64,000 nt of DNA from Mycolicibacterium chubuense NBB4 (GTDB lineage: Bacteria; Actinomycetota; Actinomycetes; Mycobacteriales; Mycobacteriaceae): positions 2,728,001 through 2,792,000 of the forward strand of contig NC_018027.1 of NCBI RefSeq assembly GCF_000266905.1, given 5' to 3'. This document shows positions 1 to 12,189 of this stretch, in pieces. Below the pieces are notes generated by a model. It did not search any database. It was not told where the DNA came from and saw only the letters and a program-made list of their open reading frames with translations. The stretch's first letter is position 1, and each line of letters begins with the position of its first letter. Both the position numbers and the translations under genes were made by a program.

Positions 1-138
1 TCAGTCCGGACTCAATCGCAGTGAGCGACAAGCGAATCGGTGCGCGGAGTCGGTAGCCGGCGGGGACGGTGCCGCACCGCCGCCGGCGGGTGGGACTCCG
101 AATCGGAGACAGCGGTCTGCGACCATTACGCTTTGGTC

Positions 139-963
139 GTGCCCCAAGACAACCAGGGCGGCCGCAGTGACCGTCGACCGAGCCGCGGCTCCGGTGCCAA
201 CCGACAGCGCCCCGGTCGCGATCAGCGGTCGGCACCGCGCACCTCCGGTCCGAACCGGGCTCGTTCTGCCCAACCCAGGACCGACAGCGAGGAGATCCGT
301 CCCAGCGGTCCGCCCATCCCGCCGCACATCGAAGCCAAACAGCTCGCGCCCGAGATCCGCGGAGAACTGACCACCCTGGACCGCTCGACGGCCGACGCCG
401 TCGCCCGCCATCTCGTGGCCGCCGGTGAACTCCTCGAGGAGGACCCCGAAGCCGCGCTCGCGCACGCCCGGGCAGCCCGGGCGCGTTCCGGCCGGATCGC
501 AGCGGTCCGCGAGGCAGTCGGCATCGCCGCGTATCAGTGTGGCGACTGGGCCCAGGCGCTCGCAGAACTGCGCGCGGCTCGGCGCATGGGCAGTCGCTCA
601 CCGCTCCTCGCGCTCATCGCGGACTGCGAACGCGGCATCGGCAGACCCGAGCGGGCCATCGAACTCGGACGCAGTGACGAGGCCGCACAGCTGACCGGTG
701 ACGACGCCGACGAATTGCGCATCGTCGTGGCGGGCGCGCGCTCGGACCTCGGCCAACACGAGCAAGCGCTCGCGATCCTGTCCACCCCTGCACTCGATCC
801 CGCCAGAACCGGGCCGACCGCGGCCCGGCTCTTCTACGCCTATGCCGAGACGCTGCTGGCTCTCGGGCGTGAGCAGGACGCGCTGCAGTGGTTCCTCCAT
901 GCCGCGGCCGCCGACGTCGAAGGGGTCACCGACGCCGAAGAGCGCATCACGGAGCTCTCCTGA
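139..963 (+). CDS. Conserved TPR-like protein (Rv1691-type)
   Basis: A 274-residue protein of unknown function. The first ~70 residues after VPQDNQGGRSDRR are a basic, Arg/Gly/Ser/Pro-rich disordered tail. The rest is all-alpha and rich in Ala, Leu and Glu, with TPR-like helical hairpins (for example LEEDPEAALAHARAA and EQDALQWFLHAAA). It lies directly before the Rv1692-type phosphatase, as Rv1691 does in M. tuberculosis. GTG 139 is preferred because translation from there resembles the start of Rv1691-type proteins. The frame stays open up to GTG 40, but that stretch looks non-coding. No obvious Shine-Dalgarno sequence was seen, and the start is the least certain part of the call. Confidence 0.75.
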   Translation: MPQDNQGGRSDRRPSRGSGANRQRPGRDQRSAPRTSGPNRARSAQPRTDSEEIRPSGPPIPPHIEAKQLAPEIRGELTTLDRSTADAVARHLVAAGELLEEDPEAALAHARAARARSGRIAAVREAVGIAAYQCGDWAQALAELRAARRMGSRSPLLALIADCERGIGRPERAIELGRSDEAAQLTGDDADELRIVVAGARSDLGQHEQALAILSTPALDPARTGPTAARLFYAYAETLLALGREQDALQWFLHAAAADVEGVTDAEERITELS

Positions 964-964
964 C

Positions 965-1981
965 GTGACTACCCTTGCGCAGCAGCATGATTGTCTGCTG
1001 CTCGACCTCGATGGCACGGTGTTCCGCGGACACGAGCCGACGCCGGGCGCCGTGGAGGCCCTCGCCGCGATCGAAGCGCGCGTTCTGTTCGTCACCAACA
1101 ACGCTTCCCGTGGTGCCGCGCAGGTCGCCGAACACCTCCGCGAGCTCGGATTCACCGCGGGGCCCGACGACATCGTGACCAGCGCCCAGAGCGCTGCCCG
1201 TCTGCTGGCCGACCAACTGCCGCCCGGGGCGAAGGTCCTCGTCGTCGGTACCGACGCCCTGGCCGGCGAGGTCAGCGGCGTCGGCCTGACCCCGGTCCGG
1301 CAATGGTCGGAGGAGCCGGTAGCCGTCGTTCAGGGGCATTCGCCGCAGACCGGTTGGCCCGACCTCGCCGAGGCTGCTCTGGCGATCAGGGCCGGCGCGC
1401 TGTGGATCGCGGCCAACATCGACAAGACGCTTCCGTCGGAGCGGGGCCTGCTGCCCGGAAACGGCTCGATGGTCGCCGCGCTGCGCACCGCCACCGACCG
1501 CGACCCGCAGGTGGCCGGCAAACCGGCGCCGGCACTGATGGCAGATGCCCTGTCGCGCGGGCGGTTTCACACGCCGCTGGTCATCGGTGACCGGCTCGAC
1601 ACCGACATCGCCGGCGCCAATGCCGCCGAACTGCCGAGCCTGATGGTGCTGTGCGGAGTCAACACCGCCGAGGACGCGATCTGGGCGCAGCCCACGCAGC
1701 GACCCGATTACCTCGCCGAGGACCTGCGGTCCCTCACCGAGCACCCCGACACCCTGCGAGTGGCGACGCACCCGGCCTGGCGCGTCGAGGTCGACGGGAC
1801 GACGGTCACCGTGCGATCCACCGGGGATGACCCGGGGGATCGGCTGTCGGTGGTGCGGGCGATCGCCGCCGCGGTCTGGGCGGCCGACACGAACGACCAT
1901 TCGGGGACTATCACCGCCGGTGACGACACCGCCCGACAGGCCGTCGAACGATGGTCGCTGCCCTCAGCCGCGATCGACTAG
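965..1981 (+). CDS. HAD-family D-glycerol-3-phosphate phosphatase (Rv1692-type)
   Basis: A 338-residue NagD-like HAD phosphatase. Motif I is LLLDLDGTVF (nucleophile Asp14, acid Asp16), motif II is FVTNNAS, the motif III lysine is in AGKPAPALM and motif IV is VIGDRLDTDIAGA. A ~75-residue C-terminal domain follows. The M. tuberculosis ortholog Rv1692 is reported to dephosphorylate glycerol 3-phosphate during polar-lipid recycling; the function here is by family and synteny. GTG 965 is one base after the TGA of the upstream gene, so the two are probably translationally coupled. The longer open frame from 698 is only read-through across that gene. Confidence 0.9.
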   Translation: MTTLAQQHDCLLLDLDGTVFRGHEPTPGAVEALAAIEARVLFVTNNASRGAAQVAEHLRELGFTAGPDDIVTSAQSAARLLADQLPPGAKVLVVGTDALAGEVSGVGLTPVRQWSEEPVAVVQGHSPQTGWPDLAEAALAIRAGALWIAANIDKTLPSERGLLPGNGSMVAALRTATDRDPQVAGKPAPALMADALSRGRFHTPLVIGDRLDTDIAGANAAELPSLMVLCGVNTAEDAIWAQPTQRPDYLAEDLRSLTEHPDTLRVATHPAWRVEVDGTTVTVRSTGDDPGDRLSVVRAIAAAVWAADTNDHSGTITAGDDTARQAVERWSLPSAAID

Positions 1982-1982
1982 C

Positions 1983-2165
1983 GTGAACACCGACATGAGC
2001 AACGATCCCGATCAGATTCGCGCCCAGATCGCCGAGCTGCTGGGCGAGCCGACCGACCCGTCGGCGTCCGACCCCACGGCATCCGAGCTCGATTCCGTCG
2101 CGGCGCGCCTCGAGGAGGCGCACGAAGTCCTGGTGCGCGCGCTGGAATCCGTCGAGAAGGGCTGA
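1983..2165 (+). CDS. Small conserved protein (Rv1693-type)
   Basis: A 60-residue acidic protein with two likely amphipathic helices, DQIRAQIAELLGE and SVAARLEEAHEVLVRALE, and no Cys, signal or membrane segment. It occupies the position of Rv1693 between the phosphatase and tlyA. GTG 1983 starts one base after the phosphatase stop; ATG 1995 is an equally possible start giving 56 residues. Its stop lies 5 bases before tlyA, so it is in the same operon. Function unknown. Confidence 0.7.
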   Translation: MNTDMSNDPDQIRAQIAELLGEPTDPSASDPTASELDSVAARLEEAHEVLVRALESVEKG

Positions 2166-2170
2166 TCCGC

Positions 2171-2980
2171 GTGACGCGGCGCGCTCGTGTGGACGCCGAG
2201 CTGGTCCGGCGCGGCCTGGCCCGCTCCCGTCAGCAGGCTGCGGAGCTGATCGGAGCAGGCCGCGTCAGCATCGACGGCATGCGTGCTGCCAAACCGGCGA
2301 CCGCGATCCCGGTGAGCGCGAACCTGACCGTCGAGGACACCGGCGAGCTGACGTGGGTGTCGCGCGGCGCGCACAAGCTCATCGGCGCGCTCGACGCGTT
2401 CGGCATCCCGGTCGAGGGCCGGCGATGCCTGGATGCCGGCGCCTCCACCGGCGGCTTCACTCAAGTGCTGCTGGACCGTGGGGCCCGCGAGGTGGTTGCC
2501 GTCGACGTCGGCTACGGGCAATTGGCCTGGCCGTTGCGCACCGATTCGAGGGTCACCGTGAGGGAACGCACCAACGTCCGCGAGCTCACCGCCGACGCCG
2601 TCGGCGGACCCGTCGACCTCGTCGTCGCGGACCTGTCGTTCATCTCATTGGCCACGGTGCTTCCCGCGCTGACCGCGTGCGCGTCCCCGGACGCGGATAT
2701 CGTTCCCATGGTGAAACCGCAGTTCGAGGTCGGCAAGGAGCGGGTAGGCGCCGGCGGCGTCGTCTCCGATCCCGTGCTGCGCGCCGACGCCGTCTTGTCG
2801 GTGGCCCGGCGGGCGGCCGAGCTGAACTGGTATCCCGTGGCGGTCACGGCCAGCCCCCTGCCCGGCCCGGCCGGCAACGTCGAATACTTCCTGCACCTGC
2901 GCTCCGGCACCGAGCGCGCACTGCACGGTGACGCCCTCGACGCCGCTATCCACCGGGCCGTCGAGGAGGGGCCGCGATGA
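2171..2980 (+). CDS. tlyA: rRNA 2'-O-methyltransferase TlyA
   Basis: A 269-residue TlyA. The N-terminal S4 RNA-binding domain (residues 1-60; [23 protein letters not shown]) is followed by a FtsJ/RrmJ-type SAM methyltransferase domain with motif [17 protein letters not shown] and motif [12 protein letters not shown]. The family methylates 16S rRNA C1409 and 23S rRNA C1920 (E. coli numbering), which makes mycobacterial ribosomes susceptible to capreomycin and viomycin. GTG 2171 lies 5 bases after the small upstream gene, and the TGA overlaps the nadK ATG. Full length with no disruption, so capreomycin susceptibility would be expected from this locus alone. Confidence 0.95.
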   Translation: MTRRARVDAELVRRGLARSRQQAAELIGAGRVSIDGMRAAKPATAIPVSANLTVEDTGELTWVSRGAHKLIGALDAFGIPVEGRRCLDAGASTGGFTQVLLDRGAREVVAVDVGYGQLAWPLRTDSRVTVRERTNVRELTADAVGGPVDLVVADLSFISLATVLPALTACASPDADIVPMVKPQFEVGKERVGAGGVVSDPVLRADAVLSVARRAAELNWYPVAVTASPLPGPAGNVEYFLHLRSGTERALHGDALDAAIHRAVEEGPR

Positions 2981-3900
2981 CGTGCGAGCGCACCATCCTC
3001 CTCGTCGTGCACACCGGTCGCGAAGAGGCCACCGAAGTCGCCCGCCGCGTGGAGAAAGTGTTGAGTGCCAACGGAATCGGGCTACGGGTGCTCTCGGCCG
3101 AAGCTGTCGACCGCGGTCCGGTGCACCTGGCGCCCGACGACCTGCGCGCGCTCGGCGTGGAGATCGAGGTGGTCGACGCCGACGAGAACGCCGCCGCGAG
3201 GTGCGAGCTCGTGCTGGTCCTCGGCGGCGACGGAACGTTCCTGCGGGCCGCCGAATTGGCCCGCAACGTCGAGATCCCGGTGCTCGGCGTCAACCTCGGC
3301 AAGATCGGCTTCCTGGCCGAGGCGGAGGCGGATTCGATCGACACCGTCCTCGACCACATCGTCCGCCGTGACTACCGCGTCGAGGAGCGGATGACGCTGG
3401 ACGTGGCGGTGCGCGCCGGCGGTGAACTGCTCGACCGCGGGTGGGCGCTCAACGAGGCCAGCTTGGAGAAAGGACCCCGCCTGGGCGTGCTCGGGGTCGT
3501 CATCGAAGTCGACGGACGTCCCGTGTCGGCGTTCGGGTGTGACGGTGTGCTGGTCTCGTCGCCGACCGGCTCGACGGCCTACGCGTTCTCCGCGGGCGGC
3601 CCCGTGCTGTGGCCGGACCTGGAAGCGATCCTCGTCGTACCGAACAACGCCCACGCTTTGTTTTCCCGCCCGATGGTGACCAGCCCGAACGCGCTGATCG
3701 CGATCGAGATCGAGGGCGGCGGACACGACGCGCTGGTGTTCTGTGACGGGCGCCGGGAGATGGTGGTGCCCGCCGGCGGCCGCCTCGAGGTCACCCGCTG
3801 CGGGACGCCGCTGAAGTGGGTACGGCTGGACAGCGCGCCGTTCACCGACCGGCTGGTGCGCAAGTTCCGGCTGCCGGTCACCGGGTGGCGCGGGCAGTAG
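2977..3900 (+). CDS. nadK: NAD kinase
   Basis: A 307-residue NAD kinase (PpnK, Rv1695 position) that phosphorylates NAD to NADP in the cytosol. The family motifs [21 protein letters not shown] and [15 protein letters not shown] are all present. ATG 2977 overlaps the tlyA stop as ATGA and is preceded by a strong GAGGAGGGG ribosome site inside tlyA. Its TAG shares one base with the recN GTG, so tlyA, nadK and recN are translationally coupled, as in other mycobacteria. Confidence 0.95.
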   Translation: MTCERTILLVVHTGREEATEVARRVEKVLSANGIGLRVLSAEAVDRGPVHLAPDDLRALGVEIEVVDADENAAARCELVLVLGGDGTFLRAAELARNVEIPVLGVNLGKIGFLAEAEADSIDTVLDHIVRRDYRVEERMTLDVAVRAGGELLDRGWALNEASLEKGPRLGVLGVVIEVDGRPVSAFGCDGVLVSSPTGSTAYAFSAGGPVLWPDLEAILVVPNNAHALFSRPMVTSPNALIAIEIEGGGHDALVFCDGRREMVVPAGGRLEVTRCGTPLKWVRLDSAPFTDRLVRKFRLPVTGWRGQ

Positions 3901-5651
3901 TGTTAGCCGAGATCCGCATCGAGTCGCTCGGCGCGATCAGCGCCGCGACCGCTGAATTCGACCGTGGCCTCACCGTGCTCACCGGTGAGACCGGCACAGG
4001 CAAGACCATGGTGGTGACCGGGCTTCACCTGCTGGGCGGAGCCCGGGCCGACGCCACCCGGGTGCGCTCGGGTGCCCCCCGGGCCGTCGTCGAAGGCCGG
4101 TTCGCCACCGCGGAACTCGACGACGCCACCGCCGGCCGCATCGACGAGGTCCTCGATTCCTCCGGCGCGGACCGCGACGACGACGGCAGCATCATCGCCC
4201 TGCGCACGGTCAGCCGCGACGGGCCTTCGCGCGCTTACCTCGGTGGGCGCAGCGTGCCGGCCAAGTCGCTCACCACTTTCACTGCCGAATTGCTCACCCT
4301 GCACGGCCAGAACGACCAGCTGCGACTGATGCGCCCCGAGGAACAACGTGCCGCGCTGGACCGCTTCGCCGCGGTCGATGCGAAACTCGAGCGCTACAAG
4401 AAGTTGCGCGACCAGTGGCTGGTGGCCCGCCGCGATCTGGTCGATCGGACCAACCGCACGCGTGAGCTGGCCCAGGAAGCCGACCGGCTCAAGTTCGCGC
4501 TCACCGAGATCGAGAGCGTCGACCCGGCTCCCGGCGAGGACGAGTCACTGGTGGCCGAGATCCGCCGGCTCTCCGAACTCGACGCGCTGCGCGAGGCGGT
4601 CGTCGGCGCCCGCGCCAACCTGTCGGTGGACGACTTGTCCGAGGGCGAACCACATTCGGCGACAGACACTTTGGGTCGCGCGGTAGCGCTGCTGCAGTCC
4701 ACCGACGACCCCGCGCTGGACGCGCTGGCCCGACAGCTCGCCGAGACACTCACCGTCGTCGGTGACGTCGCCCGCGAACTTGGGGAATTCCTGAGTGACC
4801 TACCCGGCGACGCGAGCGCGCTGGAGACCAAGCTCGCCCGTCAGGCGGAGCTGCGCAGCCTGACCCGCAAGTACGCGGCCGACGTCGACGGCGTGCTGGC
4901 CTGGGCGAAGGACTCCCGGGAACGGCTCGCCCAGCTCGACGTCTCCGAGGACGCACTGGCCGGCCTGGCGCGCCGAGTCGACGAGCTCGCCGCGCAAGTG
5001 GCGACGTCGGCGCTCGAGCTGTCCAAGGCGCGGACCAAGGCCGCCAAGGCGCTGGCCAAGGCGATCACCGCCGAGCTGAGCGGGTTGGCGATGACGCACG
5101 CCCAGTTCACCGTGGCGGTGTCGCCGATGCCGGCCCGCGACGAGGACAGCGCACCGCTGCGGCTGCCGAGCGGGGACACGGTGCACGCCGGCGGCGACGG
5201 TATCGACCTGGTCGAGTTCGGCTTCACCGCCCACCGCGGCGCCGACGTGCTGCCGTTGAACAAGAGCGCGTCCGGCGGCGAACTCTCCCGCGTCATGCTG
5301 GCGCTGGAGGTGGTGCTGGCAGCCTCGGCCGAGGGCACCACGATGGTGTTCGACGAAGTGGACGCAGGGGTAGGCGGCCGGGCCGCGGTGCAGATCGGGC
5401 GCCGGCTGGCGCGCCTGGCCCGCAGCCATCAGGTCATCGTCGTCACCCACCTGCCCCAGGTCGCCGCCTACGCCGACAGCCACCTGGTGGTCGACAGCGC
5501 CGGCGACGGGACCAGTGAGGTACGTCGCTTGGACACCGAGCAGCGCGTCGGTGAACTGGCCCGCATGCTCGCGGGGCTGGGCGAGTCCGACACCGGCCGG
5601 GCCCATGCTCGTGAACTGCTCGAGGCCGCGCAGGACGACCGGGCCAGCTGA
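3900..5651 (+). CDS. recN: DNA repair protein RecN
   Basis: A 583-residue SMC-like ATPase for double-strand-break repair. The N-terminal Walker A is LTGETGTGKT, followed by LHGQNDQLRL. A long coiled coil spans roughly residues 150-390. The C-terminal head has the ABC signature SASGGELSR, Walker B TTMVFDEVDAG and the HLPQVAAYAD switch. GTG 3900 overlaps the nadK TAG and matches the RecN family start ([11 protein letters not shown]); the upstream in-frame GTGs at 3816 and 3885 are less likely. Confidence 0.95.
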   Translation: MLAEIRIESLGAISAATAEFDRGLTVLTGETGTGKTMVVTGLHLLGGARADATRVRSGAPRAVVEGRFATAELDDATAGRIDEVLDSSGADRDDDGSIIALRTVSRDGPSRAYLGGRSVPAKSLTTFTAELLTLHGQNDQLRLMRPEEQRAALDRFAAVDAKLERYKKLRDQWLVARRDLVDRTNRTRELAQEADRLKFALTEIESVDPAPGEDESLVAEIRRLSELDALREAVVGARANLSVDDLSEGEPHSATDTLGRAVALLQSTDDPALDALARQLAETLTVVGDVARELGEFLSDLPGDASALETKLARQAELRSLTRKYAADVDGVLAWAKDSRERLAQLDVSEDALAGLARRVDELAAQVATSALELSKARTKAAKALAKAITAELSGLAMTHAQFTVAVSPMPARDEDSAPLRLPSGDTVHAGGDGIDLVEFGFTAHRGADVLPLNKSASGGELSRVMLALEVVLAASAEGTTMVFDEVDAGVGGRAAVQIGRRLARLARSHQVIVVTHLPQVAAYADSHLVVDSAGDGTSEVRRLDTEQRVGELARMLAGLGESDTGRAHARELLEAAQDDRAS

Positions 5652-5968
5652 ATCAGTCGATTATCGACCGGATTCTGCGCTGCGGCAACGGATTTCGGAC
5701 GATCCCGAGATCCCGCGGATCGCCGCTACCGCCGCCGTAGACGCCTCTCGAGCCCGCCTCGGGGTGGACCCGACCGCCCGTTCATGCCCCCGATTTCGCC
5801 GCTGCAGGGTTATCCGCGCATTTGGCGGGTAGCTCCCCACGATGAGCGGGGATCGGCTGTCTATCGACTGCGTGCCAACCGGTTCGGCGAGCCGGTGCGG
5901 GCCGGCGCCGCGTAGTCCGGCGTGACGATGCGTAGGTCGCATTCGGTTCCGCCGAGGAGGTCCCGACG
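5652..5968. other. Intergenic region recN to MFS gene
   Basis: This 317-bp gap has no ORF with recognisable protein features on either strand. The last 20 bases hold a strong ribosome site, GAGGAGGT, for the downstream MFS gene. In M. tuberculosis recN is followed directly by the steA ortholog, so this gap marks the left side of the inserted transporter gene. No convincing promoter or terminator was found. Confidence 0.5.
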
Positions 5969-7504
5969 GTGAGACACAAGCTGTTCCACCGCGTCGAGGA
6001 CGGAATCGTCGGCGCGGTCGGCGGTCCCGCCAGGTTTCGGGTCATCGGACTGCTGGCGCTCGTACTGGGACTCGACAGCGCCAACAACGGCACCATCGGT
6101 GCAATCGTCGTGCCGCTCAAGGCGGCGTTTCACATCTCCAACACTCAGGTCGGCTTGTTGGCGACCCTGTCGGCCGTCGTCGGCACTGCGGCCACCGTGC
6201 CGTGCGGGGCCCTGGCCGACCGGGTGAACCGCACCCGGATGCTGTGGATCGCCATCCTGGCGTGGTCGGCGGCGATGGCGGTCAGCGGTGCGGCCACCGG
6301 CTACCTGTGGCTGCTGATCTGCCGGTTGGCCCTGGGGTTGGTCGTCGCCGTGGCCGGGCCGGTGGTGGCGTCGCTGATCGGCGACTATTTTGCCGCCCAC
6401 GAGCGGGGGCGCATCTACGGATTCGTCCTGGCAGGCGAAATGGTGGGGGCGGCAGCGGGATTGGTGGTCTCCGGCGGTATCGCCGGCGTCACCTGGCGAC
6501 TCGGATTCTGGTGGTTGGCAGCGGTGGGGCTGGTTCTGGCCGTCGTCGTGGCGAAATTTCTGCCGGAACCGCAACGCGGTGGTGGCAGCCGCATCGCGGT
6601 CGGGGCGACCGAGGTGACGCCGGCGGGGGACGGCACGGCCGAGCCGCTCACTGACGGCGACGAGCCGGAGACGCGCGACCGCGACCCCGTGGCCACCGCA
6701 CTGACGGCCGCACACGTCCCGTCGCATCCGCAGTCGGTGCTGCAGAACGACCCTCGCAAGCGCTCACTGTGGTGGGCGATGCGCTACATCGTGTCGATCC
6801 GGACGAATCTCGCCCTGATCGTCGCGTCGTCGCTGGGCTACTTCTTCCTCACCGGGCTGGGCACGTTCGGGATGGCTCTGCTGCGGGGCCGGTTCCACCT
6901 CGGCCAGTTCACCGCGACCATCCTGGTGGGCGTGATCGGCACGGGCGCTCTGCTGGGCGTGCTCAGCGCAGGGCGGTTGGCCGACTGGCTCGTCGGCCGC
7001 GGGCACTTCACCGCTCGCATCGTGGTCGCCGGAACGGCGATGCTGGCGGCGTGCGTCTTCGCCGCGCCGGCTCTGGCCAGTCACACACTGACGGTGATGG
7101 TGCCGCTGGCGTTCGTCGCGGCGATCGGTCTGGGCGGATCGAATCCGCCGCTGGACGCCGCGCGGCTAGACATCGTCCCGTCGGCTTTATGGGGGCGGGC
7201 CGAGGCTGTGCGAACGGTGCTGCGGTCGGCCTCGACGGCGATTGCTCCGCTGCTGTTCGGATACGTCTCGACCCGGCTGCAGGGTCCCGGTGTTCAGCAG
7301 GAGGGCGCCGGAAGCACCTTGGGCAACCCGACCAGCGGGGCGGCGAGCACGGCGGTCGGCCTCGTTCACACCTTTTTGATCATGCTCATCCCGCTGCTGC
7401 TGGCCGCGGCTCTCATCCTGCTCGTCGCCCGCCGCACCTACCCCCGCGACGTAGCGACGGCGTTGGGGTCCGAAGACGCCATGCAGGCAGACTCCCGTCT
7501 GTGA
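5969..7504 (+). CDS. Major facilitator superfamily transporter
   Basis: A 511-residue MFS permease with about 12 hydrophobic segments and the loop 2-3 motif GALADRVNRTRMLW. A long hydrophilic loop (residues ~210-270: GGGSRIAVGATEVT onward, rich in charge) separates the two halves. The C-terminal half contains ALGLGGSNPP-like packing (LGGSNPPLDAARLDI) and ends in a charged tail. GTG 5969 follows GAGGAGGTCCCGACG. It is inserted between recN and steA, which are adjacent in M. tuberculosis, so it is likely an independently acquired gene. Substrate cannot be read from sequence. Confidence 0.88.
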   Translation: MRHKLFHRVEDGIVGAVGGPARFRVIGLLALVLGLDSANNGTIGAIVVPLKAAFHISNTQVGLLATLSAVVGTAATVPCGALADRVNRTRMLWIAILAWSAAMAVSGAATGYLWLLICRLALGLVVAVAGPVVASLIGDYFAAHERGRIYGFVLAGEMVGAAAGLVVSGGIAGVTWRLGFWWLAAVGLVLAVVVAKFLPEPQRGGGSRIAVGATEVTPAGDGTAEPLTDGDEPETRDRDPVATALTAAHVPSHPQSVLQNDPRKRSLWWAMRYIVSIRTNLALIVASSLGYFFLTGLGTFGMALLRGRFHLGQFTATILVGVIGTGALLGVLSAGRLADWLVGRGHFTARIVVAGTAMLAACVFAAPALASHTLTVMVPLAFVAAIGLGGSNPPLDAARLDIVPSALWGRAEAVRTVLRSASTAIAPLLFGYVSTRLQGPGVQQEGAGSTLGNPTSGAASTAVGLVHTFLIMLIPLLLAAALILLVARRTYPRDVATALGSEDAMQADSRL

Positions 7505-7588
7505 CTGGTGTGAAAAGAATAAACTTCTGGGGCTGATGTTACGGCGCGCCTCCGACGGATCCCGGGCGTTGCTGGCCAGAATCCCCCC

Positions 7589-8773
7589 ATGAAGATGTCA
7601 GCGCTGCTCTCCCGTAACGCCAGCTCACGGCCGGGCATCACCGGCACTGCCCGTGTGGACCGCGACATCGACCGGCTGTTACGTCGCGTCACCCCCGGCG
7701 ACATCGTCGTCATCGACGCCCTCGACCTCGACCGGGTCACTGCCGACGCGCTCGTGGAGGCCAACGTCGCGGCGGTGGTCAACGCCTCCCCGTCGATCTC
7801 CGGGCGCTACCCGAATCTCGGGCCCGAGGTGCTGGTCGCCAACGGCATCACGCTGGTCGACGAGACGGGCCCCGAGGTCTTCAAGAAGGTCAAGGACGGC
7901 GCACGCATCCGCATCAACGAGGGCGGCGTGTACTCCGGCGACCGCAGGCTCATCCTCGGCACCGAACGCACCGACGCCGACATCCACGAGCTCATGCAGG
8001 AGGCCAAGGGCGGTCTGGTCGCGCACCTGGAGGCGTTCGCCGGCAACACCATCGAGTTCATCCGCAGCGAGAGCCCCCTACTGATCGACGGTATCGGCAT
8101 TCCCGACATCGACGTCGACCTCAACCGCCGCCACGTCGTGATCGTGGCCGAAGAGCCCCATGCCGCCGCCGATCTCAAGGCGCTCAAACCGTTCATCAAG
8201 GAATACCAACCGGTTCTGGTCGGAGTCGGCACGGGCGCCGACATCCTGCGCAAGGCCGGCTACCGTCCGCAGCTGATCGTCGGCGACCCCGACAAGATCA
8301 GCACCGAGGTGCTGCGCTGCGGCGCCCAGGTGGTGCTGCCCGCCGACGCCGACGGACACGCCGCGGGCCTCGAGCGCATCCAGGACCTCGGCGTCGGCGC
8401 GATGACGTTCCCGGCCGCCGGTTCCGCGGCCGACCTCGCCCTGCTGCTGTGCGACCACCACGGTGCGTCGCTGATCGTCACGGTCGGCCACACCGCCAGC
8501 ATCGAGGAGTTCTTCGACCGCAGCCGCCAGGCCAGCAACCCGTCGACCTTCCTGACCCGGCTCAAGGTGGGCGAGAAGCTGGTCGACGCGAAAGCCGTTG
8601 CGACGCTGTACCGCAGCCGCGTGTCCGGCGGCGCCATCGCGCTGCTGGTGCTCGCGATGCTGATCGCGGTGATCGCCGCGCTGTGGGTGTCGCGGGCCGA
8701 CGCCGCGGTGCTGCAGTGGATCGCCCACTACTGGAACCAGTTCTCGCTCTGGGTTCAGGGCCTCGTCTCGTAA
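7589..8773 (+). CDS. steA: Cell-division/cell-separation protein SteA (Rv1697-type)
   Basis: A 394-residue protein. Residues 1-330 form the thiamin-pyrophosphokinase-like cytoplasmic part (GDIVVIDALDLDR, GDPDKISTEVL, PAAGSAADLALLL). One membrane segment follows at ~345-365 (GAIALLVLAMLIAVIAALWV), then a short outside tail. Corynebacterial SteA works with SteB in septal cell-wall cleavage; the mycobacterial ortholog is Rv1697. ATG 7589 gives the conserved MKMSALLSRNASSRPG start. The steB GTG follows 10 bases after the stop, so the two form one unit. Confidence 0.88.
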   Translation: MKMSALLSRNASSRPGITGTARVDRDIDRLLRRVTPGDIVVIDALDLDRVTADALVEANVAAVVNASPSISGRYPNLGPEVLVANGITLVDETGPEVFKKVKDGARIRINEGGVYSGDRRLILGTERTDADIHELMQEAKGGLVAHLEAFAGNTIEFIRSESPLLIDGIGIPDIDVDLNRRHVVIVAEEPHAAADLKALKPFIKEYQPVLVGVGTGADILRKAGYRPQLIVGDPDKISTEVLRCGAQVVLPADADGHAAGLERIQDLGVGAMTFPAAGSAADLALLLCDHHGASLIVTVGHTASIEEFFDRSRQASNPSTFLTRLKVGEKLVDAKAVATLYRSRVSGGAIALLVLAMLIAVIAALWVSRADAAVLQWIAHYWNQFSLWVQGLVS

Positions 8774-8783
8774 AGGACTCCCG

Positions 8784-9725
8784 GTGATCTCGCTGCGCTC
8801 GCACGCCATCTCGCTGGCCGCCGTCTTCCTGGCGCTGGCCATCGGCATCGCCCTCGGTTCGGGGCTGCTGTCCAACACCGTGCTGTCCGGCCTGCGCGAC
8901 GACAAGCACGAGATGCAGAACCAGATCGAGACGCTGACCAACGACCGCAATGCGGTCAACGAGAAGCTCAGCGCAGCAGGCGATTTCGATGCCGCGATGG
9001 CGCCGCGCATTCTGCGGGACAGCCTCAAGGGCAAAACGGTCGTGATGTTCCGCACTCCCGATGCCTCCGACGACGACCTCGACGCGCTGACCCGATCGGT
9101 CCAGCAGGCCGGCGGCACGGTGACCGGCACCGTCGGGCTCACGCAGGAGTTCGTCGAGGCCAACTCCGCGGAGAAACTCCTGTCGGTGGTCAACTCACCG
9201 ATCGTGCCCGCGGGGGCACAGCTGAGCACGACAACCGTCGACCAGGGATCGCAGGCAGGCGACCTGCTCGGCATCGCGCTGCTGATCAACAAGGATCCCA
9301 AGGCGGCCCCGGTCGACGACACCCAGCGCGCCGCCGTGCTGGCCGCCCTCCGGGACACCGGCTTCGTGACCTACGGCAACGAGCGCATCGGGGCCGCCAA
9401 CGCCGCGATCGTCGTCACCGGAGGGGCGCTCGGCGACGACGCGGGAAACAAGGGCGCCACCGTCGCCCGGTTCGCAGCAGGTCTCGCCCCGCACGGCACC
9501 GGCACGGTCCTCGCCGGCCGGGACGGCTCGGCCACCGGAACCTCCGCGGTGGCAGTGACGCGCTCGGACAAGGCGCTGAACAGCGTCGTGAGCACGGTCG
9601 ATGACGTCGACGTCGAATCCGGCCGGATCACCTCGGTGCTCGCCGTGAGCGCTCTGGTCAACGGCGGCCAGCCGGGTCAGTTCGGCACCGGCCAGGGCGC
9701 CACCGCCGTCACCGTGCCCCAGTAG
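8784..9725 (+). CDS. mctB: Copper transport outer-membrane protein MctB / SteB (Rv1698-type)
   Basis: A 313-residue protein with an N-terminal membrane anchor (ISLAAVFLALAIGIALGSGLL, residues ~7-27), then a short coiled coil (DDKHEMQNQIETLTNDRNAV) and an alpha/beta periplasmic domain. The family member Rv1698 (MctB) was described as needed to limit intracellular copper in M. tuberculosis, while the corynebacterial relative SteB pairs with SteA in cell separation; both views rest on the same gene pair. GTG 8784 is tightly linked to steA. Confidence 0.87.
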   Translation: MISLRSHAISLAAVFLALAIGIALGSGLLSNTVLSGLRDDKHEMQNQIETLTNDRNAVNEKLSAAGDFDAAMAPRILRDSLKGKTVVMFRTPDASDDDLDALTRSVQQAGGTVTGTVGLTQEFVEANSAEKLLSVVNSPIVPAGAQLSTTTVDQGSQAGDLLGIALLINKDPKAAPVDDTQRAAVLAALRDTGFVTYGNERIGAANAAIVVTGGALGDDAGNKGATVARFAAGLAPHGTGTVLAGRDGSATGTSAVAVTRSDKALNSVVSTVDDVDVESGRITSVLAVSALVNGGQPGQFGTGQGATAVTVPQ

Positions 9726-12185
<2,460 letters not shown>

Positions 12186-12189
<4 letters not shown>

